A stretch of DNA of 59,719 nt. It comes from Pseudonocardia sp. N23. Its GTDB lineage: Bacteria > Actinomycetota > Actinomycetes > Mycobacteriales > Pseudonocardiaceae. A model generated the notes under the pieces. The model saw nothing but the letters and a program-made list of their open reading frames with translations. It was not told where the DNA came from and made no database searches. A program made the position numbers and the translations under genes. Shown piece by piece: positions 8,509 to 20,026 of the stretch; the stretch's first letter is position 1; every line of letters begins with the position of its first letter. The stretch spans positions 1-59,719 of the forward strand of contig NZ_BEGX01000077.1 in assembly GCF_002583555.1 (NCBI RefSeq), given 5' to 3'.

Positions 8509-9693
8509 ATGAAGCTGTCCGGCCTGCTGAACCGCTCGCGACCCGAGCTGCCAGGGCTCGCCGCGACCGCCCGCGTCGATCGGCGCACCGACGCCCTGCT
8601 GCGGCGGGTACGCCCGGGTGAGATCGCCGTCATCGACCAGATCGACATCGACCGCGCGACCGCGGACGCGCTCGTCGCCGCGCAGGTCGCGGCCGTGGTG
8701 AACGCGTCGCCGTCGATCTCGGGGCGGTTCCCCAACCTCGGCCCGGAGGTTCTCGTCGGGGCCGGCATCACCCTCGTCGACCGTGTCGGCGAGGAGGTGC
8801 TGCGCGCTGCGAAGGACGGCAGCAGGCTGCGGCTGCACGACGGCGTCCTGTACTCCGGGGACACCGAGATCGCCCGCGGCGACGTGCAGGACGCCGACTC
8901 GGTCGCCGACGCGCTCGTCGAGGCCAAGTCGGGCCTGACCCACCAGCTCGAGGCGTTCGCCTCCAACACCACCGAGTTCATGCGCCAGGAGCGGTCCCTG
9001 CTGCTCGACGGGCACGGCGTCCCCGAGGTGGAGGTCGACCTCGCCGGCCGGCAGGTACTCGTCGTCGGCACCGGGTTCGACCACACCAAGGAGCTGACGC
9101 GGCTCAAGGACTACATCCGCGAGTACCAGCCGGTGCTCCTCGGTGTCGGCGCGGGCGCCGACGAGCTGCTGGCGGCCGGGCACCGTCCGCACCTGATCGT
9201 CGGCGACCCGGCCGAGGTGTCGACCGAGGCGCTGACCTGTGGTGCCGACGTCGTCGTCCCCGCCTACGCCGACGGGCACGCCCCCGGCCTGCACCGGGTT
9301 CAGGACCTCGGTGCGAGCGCGGTGACGTTCCCCAGCACCGCGAACCCCGAGGACCTCGCGCTGCTGCTGGCCCACCACCGCGGCGCGTCGATGATCGTGA
9401 CGGTCGGGCTCGGCGCCAGCATGGCCGAGTTCCTCGACCGCGGCCGGTCGGGCAGCAACGCCTCGACGTTCCTGACGCGGCTGCAGGTGGGCGGCATCCT
9501 CGTCGACGGGCGGGTGATCGCGGCGCTCTACCGCAGCCGCATCTCCGCCGGGGCGATCGTGCTCATGATCGTGGCCGCCGCCGTCGCGGTCGTCGCGGCG
9601 CTGGTCGTCTCCCAGGCGGGGGAGGCCGTGCTCGACACGCTCGTGCAGGCGTGGCGGTCCGTCGTCGGTTGGGTCAAGGACGTGTTCGGGTGA
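8509..9693 (+). CDS. steA: SteA-like cell-division/cell-separation protein
   Basis: 394 aa. Soluble N-terminal and central part with GVGAGADELLAAGHRPHLIVGDP near residue 210, and one strongly hydrophobic C-terminal helix (about residues 345-370, AIVLMIVAAAVAVVAALVV) ending in a short basic/aromatic tail. This is the Rv1697 family. The corynebacterial homologue SteA is a cytokinetic-ring protein that works with SteB and the RipA hydrolase in daughter-cell separation. The next gene overlaps by GTGA and encodes the SteB/MctB partner. The start ATG lies about 200 nt after the tandem array. Confidence 0.88.
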   Translation: MKLSGLLNRSRPELPGLAATARVDRRTDALLRRVRPGEIAVIDQIDIDRATADALVAAQVAAVVNASPSISGRFPNLGPEVLVGAGITLVDRVGEEVLRAAKDGSRLRLHDGVLYSGDTEIARGDVQDADSVADALVEAKSGLTHQLEAFASNTTEFMRQERSLLLDGHGVPEVEVDLAGRQVLVVGTGFDHTKELTRLKDYIREYQPVLLGVGAGADELLAAGHRPHLIVGDPAEVSTEALTCGADVVVPAYADGHAPGLHRVQDLGASAVTFPSTANPEDLALLLAHHRGASMIVTVGLGASMAEFLDRGRSGSNASTFLTRLQVGGILVDGRVIAALYRSRISAGAIVLMIVAAAVAVVAALVVSQAGEAVLDTLVQAWRSVVGWVKDVFG

Positions 9694-10610
9694 TCTCCCT
9701 GCGGTACCACGCGGTGTCCATCGCCGCGGTCTTCCTCGCGCTCGCCGTAGGGGTCTTCCTCGGCGCGAGCGGACTGTCCGACCGGGTGCTGTCGGCGGTG
9801 TCGACGACCCGCGACGACCTCGGCTCGCAGGTCGACCAGCTGACCGCGCAGCGGGACTCGCTGTTGGCGGAGCAGGCGTCGGCCGACCAGTTCGCGTCGC
9901 GGATCGGCCCGTCGGTCGTGAAGGGGCTGCTGCCCGGCCAGACCGTGGCACTGGTGACCATCGGCGCCACCGCCGCGGACCGCGACGCCGTCGCCGCGCT
10001 GATCGGGCAGGCGGGGGGCACGGCGACGGGCACCCTCGCGCTGACCGACGCCGTCACCGATCCCGCGCGCGCCGACCAGCTGCGCGAGCTCACCGCCCAG
10101 TTGCTGCCCGCGGGTGCGCAGCTGCCGGCGGCGTCGGACCCGGGGAGCCTCGCCGGTGGCCTCCTGAGCTCGGTCGTGGCGCTGCGCGACGGCAAGCCGC
10201 AGGCCGACCCGACCCAGATCCAGGCCGTGGTGTCGGGACTTGCCTCGGCGGGCTTCGTGACGCCCGGCCCGGTGCCGGCGCCCGCGAACCTCGTCATGGT
10301 CGTCACCGGCTCCACGTTCAGCGGTCCCGACGCCGGTGACGCGGCCGCCGTACCGGCCCGGATGGCCACCGAGCTCGACCGCGGCGCGGCGGGCGCGGTC
10401 CTCGTCGGCCGGTCCGGCTCCGCGGCCGCGACGGGCGCGGTGGGGGTGGCCCGCGCCGACCGCGCGGCGACGGCTGGCCTCTCGACCGTCGACGACGTCG
10501 ACACCGGTTCCGGACGGGTCGCCGCGGTGCTCGCGCTGCGCGAACAGCTCGACGGGAAGGCCGGTGCGTACGGGTCGGGCCCGAAGGCCGACGCGAGCGT
10601 CCCGGCCTGA
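9690..10610 (+). CDS. SteB / copper-transport protein MctB family
   Basis: 306 aa with a single N-terminal membrane helix (residues about 8-28, HAVSIAAVFLALAVGVFLG), then a coiled coil rich in Gln and Asp (about 40-75) and an extracytoplasmic domain of the DUF3186 type. The mycobacterial homologue Rv1698 was described as copper-related MctB. The corynebacterial homologue, SteB, partners SteA in cell separation. The gene pair with steA, overlapping by GTGA, favours the SteB role here. I chose the GTG at 9690 because it gives the overlap and puts the membrane helix at the N-terminus. Confidence 0.85.
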   Translation: MISLRYHAVSIAAVFLALAVGVFLGASGLSDRVLSAVSTTRDDLGSQVDQLTAQRDSLLAEQASADQFASRIGPSVVKGLLPGQTVALVTIGATAADRDAVAALIGQAGGTATGTLALTDAVTDPARADQLRELTAQLLPAGAQLPAASDPGSLAGGLLSSVVALRDGKPQADPTQIQAVVSGLASAGFVTPGPVPAPANLVMVVTGSTFSGPDAGDAAAVPARMATELDRGAAGAVLVGRSGSAAATGAVGVARADRAATAGLSTVDDVDTGSGRVAAVLALREQLDGKAGAYGSGPKADASVPA

Positions 10611-10670
10611 CCCCGGAAGCGACCCGGTAGGGCTCCCACCAGGGGACGCGCCGCGGTGGCGGGGCTGCCG

Positions 10671-10698
10671 TCGACGAACCGGACGATCCCGGTAAGCT
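10671..10698 (+). promoter_or_regulatory. Candidate pyrG promoter, leaderless
   Basis: A TCGACG -35-like hexamer (10671-10676), a 16-bp spacer and TAAGCT (10693-10698, TAnnnT). The -10 box ends 8 nt before the pyrG GTG at 10707, so transcription would start at or next to the start codon and no Shine-Dalgarno sequence is present. Leaderless mRNAs are common in actinobacteria. Confidence 0.5.
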
Positions 10699-10700
10699 GA

Positions 10701-13120
<2,420 letters not shown>

Positions 13121-13160
13121 GACCGGCCGTCCGGAGGTCCGCGCCCCGACCGCCCCGACA

Positions 13161-13231
13161 CCCCGCCGAGTTCGGCGTGGGACTGCTTCGACCATGATCG
13201 GAGCCAGTCCCACGCCGGACTCGGCGCGGGG
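13161..13231. terminator. Long perfect-stem hairpin between convergent genes
   Basis: Bases 13161-13192 and 13197-13231 form a hairpin. The core is CGAGT-T/G-CGGCGTGGGACTG pairing over 19 bp, extended inwards by six more pairs after one bulged base and outwards by CCCCG with a small bulge. There is no T-run on either side. It lies exactly between the + strand nudix gene and the - strand flavin enzyme, so a bidirectional terminator is the simple reading. Its length and perfection also fit a dispersed palindromic repeat. Confidence 0.7.
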
Positions 13232-13272
13232 TGTGATGCCCCGACGCCTCCGGCGGGCGGGTGCAGGCGGGA

Positions 13273-14268
13273 TCAGGCCAGCGCGGGGACGACCTCGCGC
13301 TCGAACAGCTCGATGCCCGAGCGGTCGTAGGCGGCCTCGGGGAAGTAGAAGATGCCGTAGCCGAGGCCGCGCTTCTGCAGCCCCTGCAGGTTCTCGACGA
13401 TCTGCTCCGGCGTCCCGTGGCCGGGCATGCCCTCGACGGCACGCATCTCCTTGGCGGCGCCGTCCTCACCCGCGGTCGCGACCAGCCGCTCCCGCAGGCG
13501 CGCGAGGCGGTCGGCGACCTCCTTCTCGTCCGCGCCGATCGTCACCATGTAGTTGGACGAGCGTGTGATCGCGTCGAAGTCGGTGCCGACGGCCGTGCAG
13601 TGCGCAGCGAGCAGCTCGGACTTTCGGGTGAAGCCCTCGGGTGTGCCGCCGAAGTTCGTGTAGTCCGCGTACCTCGCGGCGATCTTGAGCGTGACCTTCT
13701 CGCCGCCGCCGGCGATCCAGAGCGGGATCCCGCCGTCCTGCAACGGCTTCGGGAACACGAGCGCGCCGTCGACGGTGTACTCGCGCCCGGCGAGGTCGAC
13801 CTTCCCGTCCGCCCACGCCTGCTTGAAGATCTGGACACCCTCGTCGAGCTGTCGCAGCCGCTGGGGCGCGTCGGGGAAGTCGTAGCCGTAGGCACGGAAC
13901 TCGTGCTCGTACCAGCCCCCGCCGATGCCCATCTCGACCCGGCCGCCCGAGACGTGGTCGACGGTCGCGGCGATCTTCGCCAGGTGGACGGGGTTGCGAT
14001 AGCCGATGCACGTGCACATCTGGCCGAGCCGTACCCGCTCGGTGATCGCGCCGAACGCGCCCGTCAGCGTCCAGGCCTCGTGCGTCGCCTCCTCGGTGGC
14101 GACGGGCGTGGTGTGGAAGTGGTCGTAGACCCAGATCGACTCCCACGCGCCGGCGTCGGCGTGCTGCGCCAGGCCCTTCATCACACCCCACTGGTCGGCG
14201 GGGTCGACACCGACGAGGTCGAGCCGCCAGCCCTGGGGAACGAACATGCCGAAGCGGAAACCAGACAT
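13273..14268 (-). CDS. LLM-class F420-dependent oxidoreductase
   Basis: 331 aa luciferase-like monooxygenase (TIM barrel) of the F420-using actinobacterial type. The N-terminus is [12 protein letters not shown], with DHFHTTP, then the conserved [21 protein letters not shown] near residue 124 and the C-terminal [13 protein letters not shown]. The substrate cannot be told from sequence. It is inserted on the opposite strand between the nudix gene and xerD, which are adjacent in Mycobacterium, and diverges from xerD. Codon use is like its neighbours. Confidence 0.9.
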   Translation of the reverse strand: MSGFRFGMFVPQGWRLDLVGVDPADQWGVMKGLAQHADAGAWESIWVYDHFHTTPVATEEATHEAWTLTGAFGAITERVRLGQMCTCIGYRNPVHLAKIAATVDHVSGGRVEMGIGGGWYEHEFRAYGYDFPDAPQRLRQLDEGVQIFKQAWADGKVDLAGREYTVDGALVFPKPLQDGGIPLWIAGGGEKVTLKIAARYADYTNFGGTPEGFTRKSELLAAHCTAVGTDFDAITRSSNYMVTIGADEKEVADRLARLRERLVATAGEDGAAKEMRAVEGMPGHGTPEQIVENLQGLQKRGLGYGIFYFPEAAYDRSGIELFEREVVPALA

Positions 14269-14347
14269 GGCTCGACCCTATGTCCGACGACCGGGGTGCG
14301 CGGCGTGGTGCCGTCACCCCCGGGGGCGGGCAGGGCAGGATGGGCCG

Positions 14348-15271
14348 ATGGCAGTGGCGACGGACCGGCTGGACGCGGTGGTGGACGCCTACCTGGCGCA
14401 CCTCGCCGTCGAACGGGGAAGCTCGCCGAACACGTTGCGCGCCTACGGCAACGACCTGCGTCGCTACACCGGGCACCTGCGCGGGAGCGGCGTCGCGGAC
14501 CTGGCGGCGGCCCGGGAGGCCGACGTCAGCGGGTTCGTCGTCGCCCTCCGCAGCGGGGAGACGCCGCTGGCGGCGTCGTCGACGGCCCGGGCGCTGGCGG
14601 CGGTACGTGGGCTGCACCGGTTCGCGGCCCGCGACGGCCTCGTCCCCGACGACGTGTCCCGCGCCGTCACCCCGCCCGCGGCGGCGAAACGGCTGCCGCG
14701 CACGCTGAGCGTCGACGAGGTCGAGCAGCTGCTCGCCGGCTGCATCGGCGACGGCCCGACCGGGCTGCGCGACCGCGCCCTGCTGGAGCTGCTGTACTCG
14801 ACGGGCGCCCGCATCTCCGAGGCCGTCGGGATCGACGTCGACGACCTCGACACCTCGACACGGACGGTCCTGTTGCGCGGCAAGGGCGGCAAACAGCGCA
14901 TCGTGCCCGTCGGCAGGCCCGCGCTCGCCGCCGTCGACGCCTGGCTGGTCCGCGGCCGCCCCGCGCTGTCGGCCCGCAGCCACGGCACCCCGGCGCTGCT
15001 GCTCAACGCCCGCGGCCGGCGGCTCTCCCGGCAGAGCGCGTGGCACGTGCTGCGCGGCGCCGCGGAGGTCGCCGGGGTGCGCACCGAGGTGTCGCCGCAC
15101 ACGCTGCGGCACTGCTTCGCGACGCACCTGCTCTCCGGCGGGGCCGACGTCCGGGTGGTGCAGGAGTTGCTGGGGCACGCGTCGGTGGCGACGACCCAGG
15201 TCTACACCCACGTCAGCGTCGACGCGCTCCGCGAGGTCTACGCGACGGCGCACCCGCGCGCCAGGGCGTGA
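14348..15271 (+). CDS. xerD: Site-specific tyrosine recombinase XerD
   Basis: 307 aa. The N-terminal SAM-like core-binding domain is at residues 8-90. The catalytic domain has Arg in [11 protein letters not shown], Lys in GKGGKQR, His-x-x-Arg in [14 protein letters not shown], His in [11 protein letters not shown] and the nucleophile Tyr in QVYTHV. It resolves chromosome dimers at dif together with XerC. Position and length match Rv1701. The ATG at 14348 removes an unrelated N-terminal stretch. Chromosomal location next to parA-scpAB argues that this is the housekeeping enzyme and not a phage integrase. Confidence 0.93.
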   Translation: MAVATDRLDAVVDAYLAHLAVERGSSPNTLRAYGNDLRRYTGHLRGSGVADLAAAREADVSGFVVALRSGETPLAASSTARALAAVRGLHRFAARDGLVPDDVSRAVTPPAAAKRLPRTLSVDEVEQLLAGCIGDGPTGLRDRALLELLYSTGARISEAVGIDVDDLDTSTRTVLLRGKGGKQRIVPVGRPALAAVDAWLVRGRPALSARSHGTPALLLNARGRRLSRQSAWHVLRGAAEVAGVRTEVSPHTLRHCFATHLLSGGADVRVVQELLGHASVATTQVYTHVSVDALREVYATAHPRARA

Positions 15272-15303
15272 CCGGGCCCGGATCTCCAGTACCTTCCGGC
15301 GTC

Positions 15304-16020
15304 ATGCACCGGAGCCGTCTGCTGCCGATCGTCGCGTTCGCGCTGGTCCTCGCCGGCTGCGGGAACGTGCAGTTCACCGGCAGCGGCTCCGGCGCGGGCG
15401 ACACGAGTGCGCCGGGAGAGACCAGCACGCAGCGTCACGACGTCGCGGTCACCCGGGTCGACGTCGACTCGGACTCGGGAACCGTGCGGGTCGAGGCCGG
15501 GGCGGACGGGTCGGCCAGGGTCGACCGCACGCTGCGCTGGAGCGGCGACCGCAAGCCCGTCGTCACGGAGACGGTGGAGGGCTCGGTGCTGCGGATCACG
15601 GCGCGGTGCCCGGGCAGCGGCTCGGACCGGTGCGAAGCGGGACTCGTCGTGACGGTGCCGGCCGCCGCGGCGGCGACGGTGCAGCTCCGGGCCGGTGGCG
15701 TCACGGTCACCGGGCTGTCGGGCGACCTGGACCTGACCTCGAACGCCGGTGGGGTGACGGGGGAGCGGCTCGGCGCCACGACGGTGAAGGCCGAGACGTC
15801 GGCGGGCGGGGTCGACCTGGGCTTCGCGACCGCGCCACGCCAGGTGGACGCCCGTTCGAGCGCCGGGTCGGTGACGGTCACGGTCCCGGGCGGCCCTTAC
15901 GCCGTCACGGCGGACTCGTCGGCCGGCGACGCCCGGGTGACGGTGCCCACGGACCCGGCAGCCCGGTCGCGGATCACGGCACGCAGCAGCGCGGGCGACG
16001 TGACGGTCACCGCGGGCTGA
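15304..16020 (+). CDS. DUF4097-type lipoprotein
   Basis: 238 aa. A lipoprotein signal peptide ends in the lipobox LAGC (Cys20). The rest is a repetitive beta-rich fold with recurring SSAGxVxVTVP and SNAGGVTG units, typical of the DUF4097 putative-adhesin beta-helix family. It would be anchored on the outer face of the membrane. The function is unknown. It follows xerD by 32 nt and precedes the parA operon by 180 nt. Confidence 0.85.
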   Translation: MHRSRLLPIVAFALVLAGCGNVQFTGSGSGAGDTSAPGETSTQRHDVAVTRVDVDSDSGTVRVEAGADGSARVDRTLRWSGDRKPVVTETVEGSVLRITARCPGSGSDRCEAGLVVTVPAAAAATVQLRAGGVTVTGLSGDLDLTSNAGGVTGERLGATTVKAETSAGGVDLGFATAPRQVDARSSAGSVTVTVPGGPYAVTADSSAGDARVTVPTDPAARSRITARSSAGDVTVTAG

Positions 16021-16199
16021 CCGGCGCCCCAGCAGCCCCATCAGCCACCCCGGACCGTGAGGGTTGCTCCGGACGGCGTAGCGTGGCCGAACCGTCTCGC
16101 CCGCGCACGGCGAGCCGCGTTGCCGCACGTCGCACGGTTTTCCTACGCTGCGGCGAGGACCACCCCGACAGGGGCGCTCACGAGGAGACCGGAGCCCGC

Positions 16200-17123
16200 A
16201 TGGACACACCGCGGCCCCTCGAACCCCGTCGTGACCCCGGCGACGACGAGGACTTCGACGTCGACGACGGCGCCTCGGTGGACGAGCCGGTGGCCGCACC
16301 GGGCCGCGGAGGGAGACACCGTTTGAGCCCGCCCGTCCCCGAGCCGTTGACCGAGCACGGTCCGGCGCGCGTCATCGCCGTCGCGAACCAGAAGGGCGGC
16401 GTCGGCAAGACGACGTCGACCATCAACCTGGGCGCGGCGCTGGCGGAGTACGGGCGGCGGGTGCTGCTGGTGGACTTCGACCCGCAGGGCGCGCTGTCGG
16501 TCGGGCTGGGCGTGCAGCCCCATCAGCTGGAGACGACGATCTACAACCTCCTCATGGAGCGCGGCGTCGAGGCCGAGGACGTGATCATGGAGACGTCGGT
16601 CGAGGGCCTGGACCTGTTGCCCAGCAACATCGACCTGTCCGCGGCCGAGGTGCAGCTGGTCACCGAGGTGGGGCGGGAGCAGGTGCTGGGCCGGGCGCTC
16701 AAGCGCGTCCTCGACCGCTACGACGTGGTGCTGATCGACTGCCAGCCGTCGCTCGGCCTGCTCACGATCAACGCGCTCGCCTGTGCCGACTCGGTGCTCA
16801 TCCCGCTGGCCTGCGAGTTCTTCAGCCTTCGCGGCGTCGCGCTGCTGATGGACACGATCGACAAGGTCACCGACCGGCTCAACCCCGACCTCACCCTGCT
16901 CGGCGTGCTGCCGACGATGTTCGACCCGCGCACCCTGCACACCCGCGAGGTGCACCAGCGCGTCGTGGAAGCCTTCGGGGACAAGGTGTTCGAGGCCGTC
17001 ATCAACCGGACGATCAAGTTCCCGGAGACGACGGTGGCGGGCGAGCCGATCACCAGCTGGGCGCCCACCTCGAACGGCGCCGAGGCCTACCGGCTGCTGG
17101 CTCGCGAGGTCATCGCCCGGTGA
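16200..17123 (+). CDS. ParA-family ATPase of the ScpAB cluster
   Basis: 307 aa. An acidic disordered N-terminus (residues 1-50) is followed by a ParA/MinD ATPase with the deviant Walker A motif KGGVGKTT near residue 64, DFDPQGALS (A') and Walker B VVLIDCQPSLG. This is the Rv1708-type ParA that travels with scpA and scpB. It is not necessarily the origin-segregation ParA, which normally sits next to parB. The ATG at 16200 follows a GGAG-containing ribosome binding site. The stop overlaps scpA. Confidence 0.9.
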   Translation: MDTPRPLEPRRDPGDDEDFDVDDGASVDEPVAAPGRGGRHRLSPPVPEPLTEHGPARVIAVANQKGGVGKTTSTINLGAALAEYGRRVLLVDFDPQGALSVGLGVQPHQLETTIYNLLMERGVEAEDVIMETSVEGLDLLPSNIDLSAAEVQLVTEVGREQVLGRALKRVLDRYDVVLIDCQPSLGLLTINALACADSVLIPLACEFFSLRGVALLMDTIDKVTDRLNPDLTLLGVLPTMFDPRTLHTREVHQRVVEAFGDKVFEAVINRTIKFPETTVAGEPITSWAPTSNGAEAYRLLAREVIAR

Positions 17124-17950
17124 CGGTGGTCGAGAACGACCCGATGCTCGGCCCGCCCGAGCGGCCCGGCAGGTTCCAGGTCCGGCTCCACAACTTCGAG
17201 GGCCCGTTCGACCTGCTGCTGCAGCTGATCGGCAAGCACGAGCTCGACATCACCGAGATGGCACTGCACCAGGTCACCGACGACTTCATCGCCCACCTCA
17301 CCGCGCTCGGCGACGACGCGGACCTCGACGAGACGACGGAGTTCCTCGTTGTCGCCGCGACCCTGCTCGACCTGAAGGCGGCCCGGCTGCTGCCGGGCGG
17401 CGACGTCGAGGACGCCGAGGACCTCGCCCTGCTCGAGGCCCGTGACCTGCTGTTCGCGCGGCTGCTGCAGTACCGGGCCTACAAGCAGGTCGCGGCGATG
17501 TTCGTCGAGCTGGAGTCCACGGCGCTGCGCCGCTTCCCGCGTTCGGTGGCGCTGGAGGAACGGTTCTCGGCGCTGCTGCCGGAGGTGCTGCTCGGCGTCG
17601 AGCCGGAGGCGTTCGCGGAGCTCGCCGCGTCGGTGTTCCGGCCGAAGCCGCCACCGACCGTCGGGGTGGAGCACCTGCACGCCCCGCAGGTCTCGGTACC
17701 CGAGCACGCGGCGCTGCTGCGCGAACGGCTCGCGGAGCTGGGGGTCGCGTCGTTCGCCGAGCTCACGGCCGACTGTGTGGCGCCGTTGGAGGTGGTCGCC
17801 CGCTTCCTCGCGGTGCTGGAGCTGTACCGTGAACGCAGCGTGTGGCTGGAGCAGCCGGAGGCGTTCGGCGAGCTGACGGTCCGCTGGATCGCCGAGGGTT
17901 CCGGCGACGCGGCCATTCCACCGACGGCCGACCCCGAAGACGAGACGTGA
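17120..17950 (+). CDS. scpA: Segregation and condensation protein A
   Basis: 276 aa kleisin of the SMC condensin complex. The diagnostic N-terminus is FEGPFDLLLQLIGKHELDI, followed by EFLVVAATLLDLKAARLLPG. The C-terminal winged-helix region near residues 190-255 binds the SMC head. The GTG overlaps the parA stop and the end overlaps the scpB GTG, giving a three-gene translationally coupled operon. Confidence 0.95.
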   Translation: MTVVENDPMLGPPERPGRFQVRLHNFEGPFDLLLQLIGKHELDITEMALHQVTDDFIAHLTALGDDADLDETTEFLVVAATLLDLKAARLLPGGDVEDAEDLALLEARDLLFARLLQYRAYKQVAAMFVELESTALRRFPRSVALEERFSALLPEVLLGVEPEAFAELAASVFRPKPPPTVGVEHLHAPQVSVPEHAALLRERLAELGVASFAELTADCVAPLEVVARFLAVLELYRERSVWLEQPEAFGELTVRWIAEGSGDAAIPPTADPEDET

Positions 17951-18666
17951 CCCAGTCCCACCCCCACACCACCGCAGGCGATGCGCCGGGCGGTGCGGCG
18001 GCCTACGGCGGCGACGGGGAACCGGACCGCGTCGGCGGGCGCCACGGGGTCGACGGTCCGGACGGCCCGGCCCCGGCGGACCGGCCCGAGGACCTCCCGG
18101 TCCTCGACACCGACACCGAGCTCGACGCGGCGCTCGAGGCGTTGTTGCTCGTCGTCGACGACCCGACCGAGGACGACGCGCTCGCCTCGGCGTTGGGGGA
18201 GCCCGTCGCCCGGATCCGCGGTGCGCTGCAACGGCTCTCGGCCGCCTACACCGCGGCGGGGCGGGGTATCGACCTGCGCCGCGTCGGTGGGGGATGGCGC
18301 TTCTACACCCGTGACCGGCACGCCCCGTTCGTCGAGCGCATGCTGCTCGACGGGCAGCGTGCCCGGCTCACCCGGGCCGCGCTGGAGACCCTCGCGATCG
18401 TCGCCTACCGCCAACCCGTCACCCGGGCCCGGGTGGCGGCGGTGCGCGGCGTGAACTGCGACGGTGTGCTGCGCACGCTGCTGACCCGCGGCCTCGTCGA
18501 GGAGGCCGGGGTCGACACGCAGACCCAGGGCACGCTGTTCCGCACCACCGAGCTGTTCCTGGAACGGCTCGGCCTCGACGCCGTCACCGACCTGCCGCCG
18601 CTGGCACCGTTGCTGCCGGACATCGACAGCATCGACGCCCTCGTCGACGGCATCGACGACCCCTGA
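17947..18666 (+). CDS. scpB: Segregation and condensation protein B
   Basis: 239 aa. A disordered, Gly/Asp/Pro-rich N-terminus (1-55) precedes two winged-helix domains. The second carries the strongly conserved LETLAIVAYRQPVTRARVAAVRG motif in the family form (residues about 148-170). ScpB dimers bind ScpA and regulate SMC. The GTG start overlaps scpA in GTGA. Confidence 0.94.
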   Translation: MTQSHPHTTAGDAPGGAAAYGGDGEPDRVGGRHGVDGPDGPAPADRPEDLPVLDTDTELDAALEALLLVVDDPTEDDALASALGEPVARIRGALQRLSAAYTAAGRGIDLRRVGGGWRFYTRDRHAPFVERMLLDGQRARLTRAALETLAIVAYRQPVTRARVAAVRGVNCDGVLRTLLTRGLVEEAGVDTQTQGTLFRTTELFLERLGLDAVTDLPPLAPLLPDIDSIDALVDGIDDP

Positions 18667-18724
18667 AACCCCGATCCGGCTTCCCGAGATCGGTTCCCCG
18701 AGAACAGATCACAGAGCAACAGAC

Positions 18725-19492
18725 GTGAGTGTGATGAGTACCCAGAGTCCCGACGGTGTCCGCCTGCAGAAGGTGCTGGCCCAGGCCGGTATCGCCTCCC
18801 GGCGGGCGGCCGAGAACCTGATCGCCGCAGGGCGCGTCAGCGTCGACGGCGAGGTCGTCCGTGAGATGGGCCGCCGTGTCGACCCCGACACCGCTGTCGT
18901 GCACGTCGACGGGGCGCGGGTCGTGCTGCGCGACGACCTCGTGTACCTGGCCCTCAACAAGCCGCAAGGCATGCTGTCGACGATGGCCGACGACCGTGGC
19001 CGTCTCTGTGTGGGCGACCTCATCGCCGACCGCGCCGAGCTGCTCAACCAGGCCGGCAGGCTGTTCCACGTCGGCAGGCTCGACGCCGACACCGAGGGCC
19101 TGCTGCTGCTCACCAACGACGGCGAGCTGGGCCACCGGCTCATGCACCCGTCGTTCGAGGTGGAGAAGACCTACGTCGCGGAGGTCGCGGGCCAGGTCGC
19201 GCGCGACCTCGGCAAGCGGATGCGGGCCGGGATCCAGCTCGAGGACGGGCCGGTCGCCGTGCACTCGTTCAAGCTCGTCGACTCCTCGGCCGGCCGCTCG
19301 ATGGTCGAGATCGTGCTGCACGAGGGCCGCAAGCACGTCGTCCGCCGGCTGATGGACGAGGTGGGCTACCCGGTGCTGCGGCTGGTCCGCACCGGCATCG
19401 GCGACGTGCGCCTGGGCGAGCAGCGGCCGGGCAAGCTGCGACCGCTCAACCAGGTCGAGGTCGGTGCGCTCTACCGCGCGGTGGGTCTGTGA
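18725..19492 (+). CDS. rluB: 23S rRNA pseudouridine synthase RluB type
   Basis: 255 aa. The N-terminal S4 domain is VRLQKVLAQAGIASRRAAE. The RsuA/RluB catalytic domain carries the Asp in GRLDADTEGLLLLTNDG and the typical NKPQGMLST. It would isomerise a uridine in 23S rRNA helix 89. Three in-frame starts lie within nine bases (GTG 18725, GTG 18731, ATG 18734) and no strong ribosome binding site decides between them. Gene order scpB-rluB is conserved in actinobacteria. Confidence 0.92.
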   Translation: MSVMSTQSPDGVRLQKVLAQAGIASRRAAENLIAAGRVSVDGEVVREMGRRVDPDTAVVHVDGARVVLRDDLVYLALNKPQGMLSTMADDRGRLCVGDLIADRAELLNQAGRLFHVGRLDADTEGLLLLTNDGELGHRLMHPSFEVEKTYVAEVAGQVARDLGKRMRAGIQLEDGPVAVHSFKLVDSSAGRSMVEIVLHEGRKHVVRRLMDEVGYPVLRLVRTGIGDVRLGEQRPGKLRPLNQVEVGALYRAVGL

Positions 19493-19528
19493 CCGGGCCC
19501 TCGATCACGGGGTAATAGGGTGCGTGAC

Positions 19529-19891
19529 ATGGCTGTACGTGCGGTGCGGGGCGCCATCCAGGTCGATTCGGACACCAGGGACGACATCCTGGAGGGCTCC
19601 GCCGAGCTGGTGACGGCGGTGCTCGAGCGCAACGGGCTGGTGTCCGACGACATCATCTCGATCGTGTTCACCGCGACGCCGGACCTGACGGCCGAGTTCC
19701 CCGCGTACGCCGCCCGGCTGCTGGGCCTGACCGACGTGCCGCTCATGTGCGCGTCGGAGATCGCGGTGCCGGGTGCGATGCCGCGGGTGCTGCGGCTGCT
19801 GGCCCACGTCGAGACCACGCGGACGCGGGCCGACCTGCGGCACGTGTACCTGGGCGGAGCTGCGGCGCTGCGCACCGACCTGCCCCAGTAG
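19529..19891 (+). CDS. aroH: Monofunctional chorismate mutase, AroH class
   Basis: 120 aa. It converts chorismate to prephenate for Phe/Tyr synthesis and forms a trimeric barrel. The AroH signature elements are AVRGAIQVDSDT, FTATPDLTAEFPAYAAR, the Cys/Glu region CASEIAVPG and RHVYLGGAAALRTDL. I chose the ATG at 19529 over the GTG at 19520 because Bacillus AroH begins at this point and because a TAGGGT -10-like box at 19516-19521 would put the mRNA start at this codon, making it leaderless. Confidence 0.93.
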   Translation: MAVRAVRGAIQVDSDTRDDILEGSAELVTAVLERNGLVSDDIISIVFTATPDLTAEFPAYAARLLGLTDVPLMCASEIAVPGAMPRVLRLLAHVETTRTRADLRHVYLGGAAALRTDLPQ

Positions 19892-20026
19892 CCGGGGGAT
19901 CCCAGCAGCCGGCGCGAACCGGGCGCACGGCACAATGGTCGACGGCCCCGCGAGATGCGCCGGGTCCGGCCGGTCGAGCGGCGCGTGAGGCCGCGTCCCG
20001 ACGGACGTGGCCCGGGGGAGGAGTCG

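Noticed and set aside
13261..15300. A long + strand frame that would join the antisense of the flavin enzyme and xerD to the DUF4097 lipoprotein
   Set aside because: The first 2 kb is antisense or out of frame to two clear genes. Only the part from 15304, with its own signal peptide, is real.
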